From Paraconiothyrium sp. Pb-2020 (lineage: Eukaryota; Ascomycota; Dothideomycetes; Pleosporales; Didymosphaeriaceae), in contig JAJUBI010000008.1 in NCBI GenBank assembly GCA_022419385.1, forward strand, positions 930,001 to 994,000: a DNA stretch of 64,000 nt, in the 5' to 3' direction. The notes under the pieces were generated by a model that worked only from the letters and a program-made list of their open reading frames with translations, was not told where the DNA came from and did not search any database. Of this stretch, positions 21,514 through 30,244 are shown piece after piece; position 1 is the first letter of the stretch; each line of letters starts with the position of its first letter. The position numbers were made by a program, and so were the translations under genes.

Positions 21514-23340
21514 TTACAATGTCCCTGGCATGTCGAGCCAGCTCCTCAGTACATACTTGAATGCTCGGTAGACCAGGTCGAATTCCTGCCAGAAGTTCTC
21601 TGCCAGAGTCATGTTGTTGGGATCCCAGTCGCGTGTGAAGTCTGGTTTTTCCGGCATGCCATCGTCGGTCGGAACGGCCTCGTCGGTATTCGTACCATCC
21701 CCAAGGACTTGCTTCACTTTCTCGACTTCTTTCTCCGTCTCTGGGGCTGTTGGAACCGCAGCACGGTGAATACCGTCGCGATCTTCTACCATTTGACGGA
21801 ACTGCTTGATGGCGGAGAGGGAATGCGAGAGTCGATGCATGGTATTGACGAGCGCGACCAGCTCTGTGCGACGGAGCGGTGGATCTTTGGAGGAGTCGTG
21901 CTCATCAAATTCGAAGAGCACCTTGAGCGCGGTGCCATAACCGTTCGTCTGTATCTTGCCCCAGAGCCGGCACTTATCGCAGCCTACGCAGTCCATGATG
22001 CGACTCACATTCCTGAAGCGGTTGCGGAAGTCCTCTTTCAACGCAACAGTGTCAGGGTCGCGGAACATGACGGTTTCGTCGAAAATCTCTGGGCCGTCTG
22101 GGAGTGCTGATGCGAGACGAAGCACTGAGTTCTTGGTGCGCTTGTCCTGCTCTGGGTCCTCGGAGCAGAAGGTGTAGTCTTTGATGTGTTGCTTGATCTT
22201 CCCAACAGCACGCATGACGAGGGCGTAGTTGAAGTAGATGTTCGAGACGCGGTCGGGGTACTTGTGCAGCCGCTGCTCATAGCAGGTAAGGTTGGGACTC
22301 CATTCACCTGTCGTCTGGTTCAGATAATCCCAGCAGAGATGGGTAGAGATAGACGCGTGCATCCCTGAGACGACTCGGTGGAAAACGCGCTTCTCCAAAC
22401 AAGTGTCGTCAAATTCGACAGGATCTAGGCGTGCCGGATCTGCTCCATTAGCGATGGCGGACTTGACGGTGTTTCCAAAAGCCTGCTCTTTCATGACGTT
22501 GCGCAGCTGGTTCGCGGCCTGCAGCTGCTGGGGGTTGTTGAAGGCTCCGAAGGGCGAGGCACCCTCAAGAGAGGACTGAGCATTCGACTTGGCCACCTTT
22601 GGTGGTTTGCTGAAGCAATTCTCGCGATATATGGCCTCCCATACCTGATGGGCTCCCACGCCAGCGTAGCCCGTGAAGCGCTCTGGGTTGTCCACGAGTG
22701 AGACGTAGTCGCCTTTCGCCGTGGCCGAAGCATCGTCCGGTATACAGTAATCGCGCTCGTCGCACTCGTCATCGTACTCGACCACGCAGCTCTCATCCAC
22801 CTGGTCACCTAGGCCTCCCTGTAACGGTTTTTGTGGGTGCTCTCTCTGCTGCTTTTTGCCTGGATGTTGCGCGGTCGGTCCCTCCAGCTTTCCCAATTCC
22901 TTCGCCCGCCAAACGGCGGGTATATCCTCCTCGTTGTCCAAAGTGTTCACCGCACATGCCCTGTTGCCACACATTCCGTTTTCGTCATCCCAAAATGGAC
23001 ATTTCTTGCTATACAAGCTCAATCGGTAATGCGAAAAGAAATCGGTGTTCTGGGTAATCGAATGGAGGTAGGGGTGTATCGCTTCGTTCAGCTGCTCGAG
23101 GGTATCGTAGCTCGCGCACGCGTCGGACACGATAGCGCCGGGTTCGAACTGTACATCGGTAGACTTAGCAAATTGGCTCGGAGGTGCATAGTTGCAGTGT
23201 GTATCCAAGGAGCGGTTGCTTACATCGCAAACGTCTGCCGGCGCATCCTTGGACTTGGAGGGAGCGGCATGGCTGGCAGCTTGCGAACTTCCCAGCAGCG
23301 AAAACACCGCCAGATAGAACACTTGTGCCGCAGGCCGCAT
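21514..23340 (-). CDS. ERO1: ERO1, endoplasmic reticulum thiol oxidase, 608 aa
   Basis: An intronless minus-strand gene starting at ATG 23340 (MRPAAQVFYLAVFSLLGSSQ). This start gives a clean signal peptide; the frame extends 13 codons further upstream but that would bury the signal. ERO1 re-oxidises protein disulfide isomerase using FAD and oxygen. The shuttle cysteine pair is in GMCGNRACAV (C-x4-C). The active-site cluster CVGCDKCRLWGKIQ lies near residue 450. Flanking residues such as LYSKKCPFWDDENGMC, YVSLVDNPERFTGYAG and FNYALVMRAVGKI are typical of the family. The Pro/Glu-rich C-terminal part (ETEKEVEKVKQVLGDG) is variable, and the frame ends YVLRSWLDMPGTL. Length is within the fungal range. 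It is divergent from the rhodanese-like gene over 586 bases. ACGTGG at 23532-23537 might be an unfolded-protein-response type element, but this is weak. Confidence 0.95.
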   Translation of the reverse strand: MRPAAQVFYLAVFSLLGSSQAASHAAPSKSKDAPADVCDVSNRSLDTHCNYAPPSQFAKSTDVQFEPGAIVSDACASYDTLEQLNEAIHPYLHSITQNTDFFSHYRLSLYSKKCPFWDDENGMCGNRACAVNTLDNEEDIPAVWRAKELGKLEGPTAQHPGKKQQREHPQKPLQGGLGDQVDESCVVEYDDECDERDYCIPDDASATAKGDYVSLVDNPERFTGYAGVGAHQVWEAIYRENCFSKPPKVAKSNAQSSLEGASPFGAFNNPQQLQAANQLRNVMKEQAFGNTVKSAIANGADPARLDPVEFDDTCLEKRVFHRVVSGMHASISTHLCWDYLNQTTGEWSPNLTCYEQRLHKYPDRVSNIYFNYALVMRAVGKIKQHIKDYTFCSEDPEQDKRTKNSVLRLASALPDGPEIFDETVMFRDPDTVALKEDFRNRFRNVSRIMDCVGCDKCRLWGKIQTNGYGTALKVLFEFDEHDSSKDPPLRRTELVALVNTMHRLSHSLSAIKQFRQMVEDRDGIHRAAVPTAPETEKEVEKVKQVLGDGTNTDEAVPTDDGMPEKPDFTRDWDPNNMTLAENFWQEFDLVYRAFKYVLRSWLDMPGTL

Positions 23341-23926
23341 CCTGTGCTTTGAAAAGCTAGTCTCTTTAGATGTCAGCAAACGTCTGCGACCAGCGCAACT
23401 CGGGACCCCGGACTCACCTTGTATGACCCCAGGCTTTATATCGCCCGCCCAGACGCACGGAGCCGGCGGACAGCGGGGTACTGAAAGAGGCCAACTGTAT
23501 AAAACGCCAATGGTCCACGGGGTAGCTTCAGACGTGGTTGTGGCGGCGTTTGGCGGCTTCTATTCAGGACCTACTATGGGAAGACGAGGAATTAGATGAA
23601 AGGCAATAGTGCGGGGATCGAGGAGCGGAAGGGGAAGGAGCGACTGGCGCGGATATGGAGCGTTAAATTAAGGAGCAAAAGACCCTGCACCGAGAATTGT
23701 AATCACGCTGCCATCGGACCATGCTGGAGCGTTGAAATGTGTCCACTCCTTCTGACGCTGTGGCGAGTGCTGTGGCGGTGGCAGAATCGCCCGTGCCCGC
23801 AGTTGGTGCGGGACCGAGTGCCGTTTGGTAGGGCTGAGAGCCGCCTTGAGCCCGGCAAGGCTGTCTAGCAGCATCACCAGAGCAGAGGGAAGACCAGCGC
23901 TCGATCGCCGAAAACACTCCACACTA
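23341..23926. promoter_or_regulatory. Shared upstream region of ERO1 and rhodanese-like gene
   Basis: ERO1 (minus) and the rhodanese-like gene (plus) start 586 bases apart and diverge. GC-rich frames on both strands here have no protein character. ACGTGG at 23532-23537 is the only motif of note, close to the core of fungal stress elements. No TATA box is clear. Confidence 0.45.
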
Positions 23927-24540
23927 ATGTCCGAAGCGCCCAAGGCCAACTGGTACGACGCCTTCCCGGCGCCCAAGACCACAGCAGCCCTCCTTACGCG
24001 CGAAGACGCCCTGCCGAACCTGTCCTCGTCCGACCTGCTCCTCGTCGACGTGCGACGCAACGACTATGAAGGCGGCACCGTTCGAGGTAGCCTAAATTTA
24101 CCCGCGCAGTCGTTCTACATGAACAGAGCTGTGTTGCTCGACCTCTGTAAGCGTGCAGGAGTCAAGCAAGTCGCATTCTACTGTGGTACGTAACAATGGT
24201 CTACATGTGTAGCCATGCGTGCCCCTGGGTAGCTCGCAACAAGATGGTCGACCGTCTTTGTGATGCATTCCCACCTTGGGCGCGCCATGGCGTGACTGTC
24301 ATGGAATTCGGGCTTGTTGTGGGTGGCCTTGGCTGAACAGCGGCAGGGTCCAGCAGCGGCAGGGGACCACGGTGTTCAGGCTGGTTTGCGGATTACCTTG
24401 CCGAGAGGGGTGAGACCGACGTTCGGTCGCTGACGCTTGCCGAGGGCATCAAAGGCTGGGTGAAAGCTGGCGAGCCCTTCACACAAGCGATGGATGGCTA
24501 CGATCCGGACTACTGGAAACAGTTTGAACAAAACAAATAG
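23927..24540 (+). CDS. Rhodanese/Cdc25-Acr2-like phosphatase or arsenate reductase family, 150 aa
   Basis: Exon 1 is 23927-24185 and exon 2 is 24347-24540, joined across a 161-nt intron. The start MSEAPKANWYDAFPAPK is the first ATG. The frame extends upstream only from non-ATG codons. The rhodanese fold is shown by DLLLVDVRRNDYEGGTVRGS and LNLPAQSFYMN. The catalytic loop is built across the splice: YCGSSSGRGPRC gives a CX5R signature, as in small Cdc25-like phosphatases and Acr2-type arsenate reductases of fungi. The C-terminal part is SLTLAEGIKGWVKAG. A second acceptor six bases upstream (after gaacag) would insert two residues and break the CX5R spacing; only the downstream acceptor fits. 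Either a phosphatase or an arsenate reductase role is possible; sequence alone does not decide. Confidence 0.85.
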
Positions 24541-24655
24541 CTCAATACACGTCCACATAACCCAGCATTTTGTGCCGCATTTTCGAGAATGTGTACTCTT
24601 CAAGAGACCAGATGGGTATTGTACGCTATATATCCAATGTTATTACCCAAACTCA

Positions 24656-27600
24656 TCATTCATCGTCATCATCGTCCGCTACGACCCGCCGAGCTCTCTT
24701 CCTGGGTACGACTGGCTCGTCGTCGTCCTCAATCTCAGAGGCTGAATCTACAACGAATGCCCTCGCGTTTGATGCCGTTGCCTTACTCGTACGAAGTGGA
24801 GAGTCGTCGCTATCGCTGCTCACGACTGCGTCATCATCGCTGATATCGCTGGTGAAGATCTTCTCCACCTTCTTCGCTCGCTTCGGCTGTGCCGCTTTCA
24901 GGATCGCCTGCGTGCCTTTACCAAGGCCGTTGAAACTATGGCCGGGAAGACTCGAAGTGGGGGGCAACTCCACGTTTTCGTCATCGTCGGCTATGAAACT
25001 CACCAAATCAGAGTCCAAGCGGTAAGCTTGAGTATCCTGGGGATCGAATGCCCCTGCTGAGTCTTCTGATCCTATGGTCTCCGCCTGGGATGCTATCCTC
25101 ATACGCGGATCGGTAGGTGGCGGAGAAGACTCTTCGCCCTCTTCTGCAAGTCCAGAGTCTCGCCATGTAGGTCCTCTGATCGGAGTTGTGTTCGTCTTCC
25201 GCGCGCCGGCAGGTGTAGTTGTTGCGGGCAAATCCTTGCGCGGACGGCCACGAGAAGCTGCCTGTTTGGGCGTTGTTGTAGCCTTAGCTTTAGGAATAGC
25301 CTTTGGCTTTCGCTTCGGTCCTGGTTTGGCTTTTGCTTTTGACAATGGCTGCGAAAAGGGGTCCTCGTCTGCCCACAAATCCTCCAGACTCTCTGGCGCG
25401 GCGTCCGCTCCCGCTTTGGTCTCAGGTCTAGGGTTTGCTTTGGACTTTTGTAATGGTTGCGAAGCCGGATCATCGTCTACCCACATATCTTCTGTGATAA
25501 CAGGAGCTGTGTCCGTATCTGACACAACGATATCTGGAGGGATATCCTCCATATCCTCTAAGTGCAACCACCTTCTAAAGTCATCCAATCGTCCATCATC
25601 CATAGCGTGTATTCTCTGCATAGTTCTTACAAAAGCTTGAGTTGCCCGACCATGGTGGGGAAGACCATGTGTTTTAGACAACACTCGCTGGTGCGCCGGA
25701 TGGGCTCGCAAATTCAATGCGCTGATGAACTCATCATCTTCGTCGAAAATGTTGACGTAGCGTTGCTGGAGGTCTTGAGATGCCGGCTCGTCTAGGAGTA
25801 CACTTTCCAAGGACGGCAGTTCCAACACTTCCTCACTCGGGTACACTGGCGCGGCCTTTGTGGTTCGGCGCTTGGGTACGATTTCTTCACCCATGCGATT
25901 GGCGGTGACGAACCCGGTAATAACATTGTCAGGCATGTTGAATTTCTTCGGGGGCTTTTTTAAGGGCTTCCCCCGTTTCCTTTTTGGCTCGGGAAGCCAG
26001 TCTGACTGAGAATTCTCGATCGGGATCTCAACGACTCGTCTTTCCACAATCGGTTGTACATCTCGGGGCAATATCCTGCGAGAGATCTCATCGTGAAAAT
26101 TGAACCGGGAGCCTTCAGCGATTAGCTCTTGCATCATCTCGTAACTGTCTTTGGCTTTGTTTGCGTCGTTCTCCTCCTTGCCTTCCATCTGCAGGAAGAT
26201 GACTTTGCCTTCGCGCTTGCGTCCAGTACGACCCATTCTTTGCAACATTCGGATGGGAGAGGCTTTCGAATCGTACAAAATGATGAGGTCAAGATCACCA
26301 ATATCCAGACCTTCTTCACCAATTGATGTAGCGACAAGGGTGTTGAAGGTGCCCTCCTTGAATTTCTCAATAACAGCAAGCTGCTCTTTCTGATTCATGC
26401 CCTCGGAATTTTTACCCGAAGATTGACCAACAAAGACACGCGGGCGAATCAGTGGTTGGTGTCTTCGAAGGACACGGACAATCTCCTCCGCGCTGTCTCT
26501 GAATTGTGCAAAAACCATAATGCGGGTTTGCTTAGCTGCGGTATCCGTGCCCGACCCATCCCCGGCATTGACGAAGTGATCTAAAACAGCCTGTTGGAGG
26601 AACTCCATCTTTGGGTGACCAACAAAGTTCTCGGCGCCGGTCCACGTTTGAAGCCTTGTCATAAGTTTTTTGAATGCATCGCTGTTGCAAATGCTCTCCT
26701 TCGTTTTCGATTTGCCCTGCGATTGAGACTCCCTGAATTCTTTCATCTTCACGTAAAACGGTCCGATACCATGGAACTTGAGCAGCTCCATTCCCTGCGA
26801 GATGGAACCAAGGATCGTAAAGACGCTGTTGACCATGCCCTTTTGGGCTGGAGTAGCACGCTGGCCAGCATCTTGCGCCCATCTTTTGCGAGCGAGCGTC
26901 ACTCCGTATGGAGTAATGTCTAGAGGATCTTTTGAGTAAAATGCGTTCAACCCAGCAACCTTGTTGACTGTAGGCTGAAGCGCCTGCGAGTACAGATCCA
27001 TGCACATTTGCATCTCGTCGCTGATCTTGAATACGTGTTTCTCGACCCTCCGACCGTGTATATATTTGACGATGTCTAACGATCTCTCAGTCCGAATCTC
27101 CACGCGAGATATATCCAACCCGTCGATAACTTTCTGGACAGCGTCGATGTCGGCACCTGGAGTCGCCGTGAGAGCAAGAACACGGAAACTGTTATTGAAA
27201 CGGCGTAGGAAGCTTACAGCCTCTACGTATGCGTATCCTCCGGTCGCGCGATGCGCCTCGTCGACAACGAGTAATACGATCTTTTTAGGATCAGCGTAGC
27301 CATGCTTGAGATCGTTCACCAGCGTCTGAGGGGTCATAAAGAACACTCTCTTGCTCGCCCATTCTTCTGCTCGAAGCGCGGGAGCCACACCGCCGATGAG
27401 CATGGTTGTGACCGAACGAGGTATACCGCAAATATGAAAACAGGCGTCTATCTGCTGTGCGACTAGTGGTTTAGTGGGCGCGACAAAAACAATCTGTGCT
27501 TCGGTTGTCCAACGGAAGAAGTTCAGCATGATTGTTGCTGCGATGAAGGTTTTCCCAAGACCGGTCGGTAGAGCTACTAGAAGATTATGGAAAAGCCCTC

Positions 27601-28657
27601 GAGCCACGATGTTGAACTGGTAGTCTCTAATAGTGCCTAGATTGGTGGGGTAGACCCATGTCTTGATTGCTTCTGGGTCTAGCTTGTGATGTGTGGGTGG
27701 TTCTTCTGGCTGATCCGCAATGTAGCTATATCGTTTGTTAAGTTGCGACTGTGGTATTTCGCCGTTGATAACAGTGCGACCGAAAAGGGTGGTTTGCCTG
27801 AGTCCGATCTGCGGTGCCACAACTCTTGTCCGCCTTTCCGAAACGAGTACAACATCATCATGCTTTTGAGGCGACGATGAAGAGGATGCGAAGGCATCCG
27901 AGGGTAGGTCAGCTAGCTCTTCTGTAGCATCGTACTGCATCAAGGCCCCTTTGACCGCCGGCGGTTTAGGTGACATTACGGGCCGTGTAGGTGAAGCTGA
28001 CTCTGAACATCTCGAGGCTTGCGACGCCGGTCTTGACACAATGGAATGCCTCCTAGGCAACATCATCGTCTTCATGGTGTCGAACGCGACGGGCTTGTGG
28101 ACTCCAATGCTAGTCGCCGGTTTTTGCCATATCGCTCCGCGCGGCATCCATGGTGGTGACGCCTCTCGTGGAGGCTGCGTCAAGTAAACATCCGCTAAGT
28201 CACGAGCAACTGAAGGTCGATGGATCCTGTTCTGCCGTTGCTCTGCGACGCCGAGCTTGCGTGGAGATTCACTCTCGCCATCGTTTTCGTCGGGGATTTT
28301 CTTTGGCCGCCCGCGCTTTCTTCGGGTTACCGATGCGACAGACGTTGCTGCGGTGGAATCGTCGCCATCATCATGTTTGGTTGAGGCGCGTTTTCTGCGG
28401 TCCGCTACTGGTGCGTACTCATCGCTCTCCTCGTCAACGTCACCATCCTCATCCGAGCTCACGAAAGGGCGTGGACGTCGGTTTCGAGTAAAGTTTCTTG
28501 GCGGTGTTGGCCGGGCCTTTGCATTTGGAAGATCGATCTTTCGCCTTTTAAGCGGCCGTGGCAATTCTGGTGGCGTTACCTCTTTTTCTGCCTGCGTGGC
28601 GGCCTCGAGAAATGCGGTATCGTCAAAATCGTCGCCGAAGTCATCGTCGCTGTCCAT
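24656..28657 (-). CDS. MPH1: Mph1/FANCM-type ATP-dependent DNA helicase, 1333 aa
   Basis: A single frame without introns, taken from ATG at 28657 (MDSDDDFGDDFDDTAFLEAA), which is the usual Mph1 opening. The frame extends to 28831 only from a GTG. Mph1 remodels stalled forks and D-loops in recombination-linked repair. Residues 1-330 are disordered with NLS-like KRRK. The SF2 helicase core follows: Walker A PTGLGKTFIAATIML near residue 366, DEAH in VVDEAHRATGG near 466, TATPG, and motif VI QRMGRTGRKREG near 806. The core also shows the family's long insertion with NKVAGLNAFYSKDPLDI. The C-terminal 450 residues are low complexity, with two near-identical copies of DMWVDDDPASQPLQK-like units (one reading DLWADEDPFSQPLSK). 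The stop is 115 bases from the convergent rhodanese-like gene. Confidence 0.93.
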   Translation of the reverse strand: MDSDDDFGDDFDDTAFLEAATQAEKEVTPPELPRPLKRRKIDLPNAKARPTPPRNFTRNRRPRPFVSSDEDGDVDEESDEYAPVADRRKRASTKHDDGDDSTAATSVASVTRRKRGRPKKIPDENDGESESPRKLGVAEQRQNRIHRPSVARDLADVYLTQPPREASPPWMPRGAIWQKPATSIGVHKPVAFDTMKTMMLPRRHSIVSRPASQASRCSESASPTRPVMSPKPPAVKGALMQYDATEELADLPSDAFASSSSSPQKHDDVVLVSERRTRVVAPQIGLRQTTLFGRTVINGEIPQSQLNKRYSYIADQPEEPPTHHKLDPEAIKTWVYPTNLGTIRDYQFNIVARGLFHNLLVALPTGLGKTFIAATIMLNFFRWTTEAQIVFVAPTKPLVAQQIDACFHICGIPRSVTTMLIGGVAPALRAEEWASKRVFFMTPQTLVNDLKHGYADPKKIVLLVVDEAHRATGGYAYVEAVSFLRRFNNSFRVLALTATPGADIDAVQKVIDGLDISRVEIRTERSLDIVKYIHGRRVEKHVFKISDEMQMCMDLYSQALQPTVNKVAGLNAFYSKDPLDITPYGVTLARKRWAQDAGQRATPAQKGMVNSVFTILGSISQGMELLKFHGIGPFYVKMKEFRESQSQGKSKTKESICNSDAFKKLMTRLQTWTGAENFVGHPKMEFLQQAVLDHFVNAGDGSGTDTAAKQTRIMVFAQFRDSAEEIVRVLRRHQPLIRPRVFVGQSSGKNSEGMNQKEQLAVIEKFKEGTFNTLVATSIGEEGLDIGDLDLIILYDSKASPIRMLQRMGRTGRKREGKVIFLQMEGKEENDANKAKDSYEMMQELIAEGSRFNFHDEISRRILPRDVQPIVERRVVEIPIENSQSDWLPEPKRKRGKPLKKPPKKFNMPDNVITGFVTANRMGEEIVPKRRTTKAAPVYPSEEVLELPSLESVLLDEPASQDLQQRYVNIFDEDDEFISALNLRAHPAHQRVLSKTHGLPHHGRATQAFVRTMQRIHAMDDGRLDDFRRWLHLEDMEDIPPDIVVSDTDTAPVITEDMWVDDDPASQPLQKSKANPRPETKAGADAAPESLEDLWADEDPFSQPLSKAKAKPGPKRKPKAIPKAKATTTPKQAASRGRPRKDLPATTTPAGARKTNTTPIRGPTWRDSGLAEEGEESSPPPTDPRMRIASQAETIGSEDSAGAFDPQDTQAYRLDSDLVSFIADDDENVELPPTSSLPGHSFNGLGKGTQAILKAAQPKRAKKVEKIFTSDISDDDAVVSSDSDDSPLRTSKATASNARAFVVDSASEIEDDDEPVVPRKRARRVVADDDDDE

Positions 28658-29300
28658 TCCGCCCCGACTGCTGGGCAGTGGTGCAATAGACGCGTGCTGG
28701 AGGTCGACGGTCGACAGAGGTCGCGTTTGTTTGGCCGCGAGCCTCGCGTGCACATGTGACGCAGTCGCGCTCGCCCTAACGGGCCGATCATTAGCGTGAT
28801 CGAAGGAAGCTGCAACCGTGCTTCCCCACACAGATGACTACACGGCCGGAAAGACGTACCGGAGTACAAACATGTGCTTCTAGCAACTTCCAGCACAACG
28901 TCGAACAAACGGAACCAATTATACCGAGGTGGCTCTCTTACATCGGTGTCCTTCCAACGGCTGGAATGGCTTCCTGATCAGGCATGGAGTGTGAAAGCAG
29001 GAAACATTGATTTTCGTAAAAGCCCCGAGTGCATGAAACCAAGCCCTGCTAGTCCTGGGATGGTTACTGTACACAATATCGAGCCATGTGCAAGATGAGG
29101 CCCTCTCCCCCTGAGCTGAGCCAATATTAAACGCGCCCTGCCTCCGCACCAAAGTTTTCCTCGTCCCCAACATTCCCCAAACACACTCGCTTTGTTTGCT
29201 TGTTTAATAATTCATACGCTCGTTAGCACTACTTAATTAATACAACATCTCGTCAATCAATCTACCCGCCGTTACTTTCAGCACACTCAACAAAATCAAA
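28658..29300. promoter_or_regulatory. Divergent promoter of MPH1 and wall-protein gene; CCAAT and TATA-like box at 29121-29130
   Basis: This region separates the divergent MPH1 and GPI-protein genes. A CCAAT box at 29121-29125 overlaps a TATTAA element about 175 bases before the wall-protein ATG at 29301. The AT-rich stretch at 29200-29300 with many CA repeats fits its 5' UTR. The wall-protein gene is likely strongly expressed, but this is inferred from composition only. Confidence 0.5.
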
Positions 29301-29962
29301 ATGAAGTACTCCATTGCCGTTCTTGCTTTCGCCGCTGGCGTCCTCGCCTTGCCCCAGGAGTCTGCCTCCATCACCAGCGCTCCTACCTCGGCCGCATCCC
29401 CCAGCCTCACGCCGCAGGTCAGCTGCATCCAGAATTGCGATGCCGGCGATGTGACCTGCCAGGCAGCCTGCATGGGTAACGCGCGTCCCAACGCTTCTCA
29501 GGTCAACGAAACCACCGAGTGCGCTGCCAAGTGCGACCAGGGCAGCGGCTCCAAGGAGGACACCGAGAAATACGCCAAGTGTCAGCAAGACTGCTACGCC
29601 AGCCTCTTCCCCAGCTCCCAGACCAACTTCCAGGGTGCTGTTGGCGGTGTCTCTTCTGCTGCCTCTGCTGCCGCTTCTGGTGTTTCCAGCGCTGTGGCCA
29701 GTGCTACCAGCGCTGCTGGCAGTGCCGCCGCCTCCGGTAGGCTTGTTACAATCCCATAAACTTCAATCAGAGCTGACAGTTTTAAACAGCTGCCTCCTCC
29801 GCCCGTTCTGGTGCTGAGTCTGCCACCAGCTCTGGTGCTGCCTCTGGGTCGGAGACTGGATCTGGTGCTCAGTCCACTGAGACTCCCGGTGCTGCTAGCG
29901 CCAACTCTGTGAAGATCGCTGGTGCTGGTCTCGCTGGCCTTATGGCCATCTTCGCCTTGTAG
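29301..29962 (+). CDS. Small secreted Cys-rich GPI-anchored protein, 202 aa
   Basis: Exon 1 is 29301-29736 and exon 2 is 29790-29962; the splice gives 203 codons with stop. MKYSIAVLAFAAGVLALPQE is a signal peptide with cleavage near residue 17-18. The mature N-terminal half has eight cysteines in paired spacing: CIQNCDAGDVTCQAAC and CAAKCDQGSG followed by CQQDC. An N-glycosylation sequon (NETT) is visible. The second half is Ser/Ala-rich and low complexity, ending in a GPI signal: small residues (AASANS) then the hydrophobic tail VKIAGAGLAGLMAIFAL. This arrangement is common in fungal cell-wall or plasma-membrane proteins of unknown function. It is not a CFEM domain by spacing. Codon use is strongly biased to C-ending codons, which fits high expression. 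Confidence 0.88.
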
Positions 29963-30226
29963 ACGGTGTGATGGCGCGTTAGCTGGTAGCCCAGCATCAC
30001 AAGAGAAGGTCCGTGTCCATGCCACGCTCAGGAACAGGACACCGAGCCGCGTCCGGGGTGGAGTGACGGACTTGAATCTGGGGTGAAGTCGACACACGTA
30101 ATACGCTAAGGTGGAAGTGGCACTGGAATGATGTGGGAATGTGATGTTGTGTAGCTGTAGATCCGTTTAATTGCAACGCGCATCGTCAGTTCGAGTCGAT
30201 AGTTCCCTTGCATGATGCTCACGTGC

Positions 30227-30244
30227 AAAAAAAAAAAAAAAAAA
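30227..30244. repeat. Mononucleotide run of 18 A
   Basis: Eighteen consecutive A bases sit about 265 bases after the wall-protein stop. It is a simple repeat and prone to length error. It could mark an old retroposed poly(A) end, but no element is recognisable beside it. Confidence 0.9.

Noticed and set aside
28658..28831. 58-codon N-terminal extension of Mph1
   Set aside because: It would begin with GTG; the ATG at 28657 gives the typical Mph1 opening.
30227..30244. Poly(A) run as the tail of a retroelement
   Set aside because: No target-site duplication or reverse transcriptase remains were seen next to it; a simple repeat is enough.
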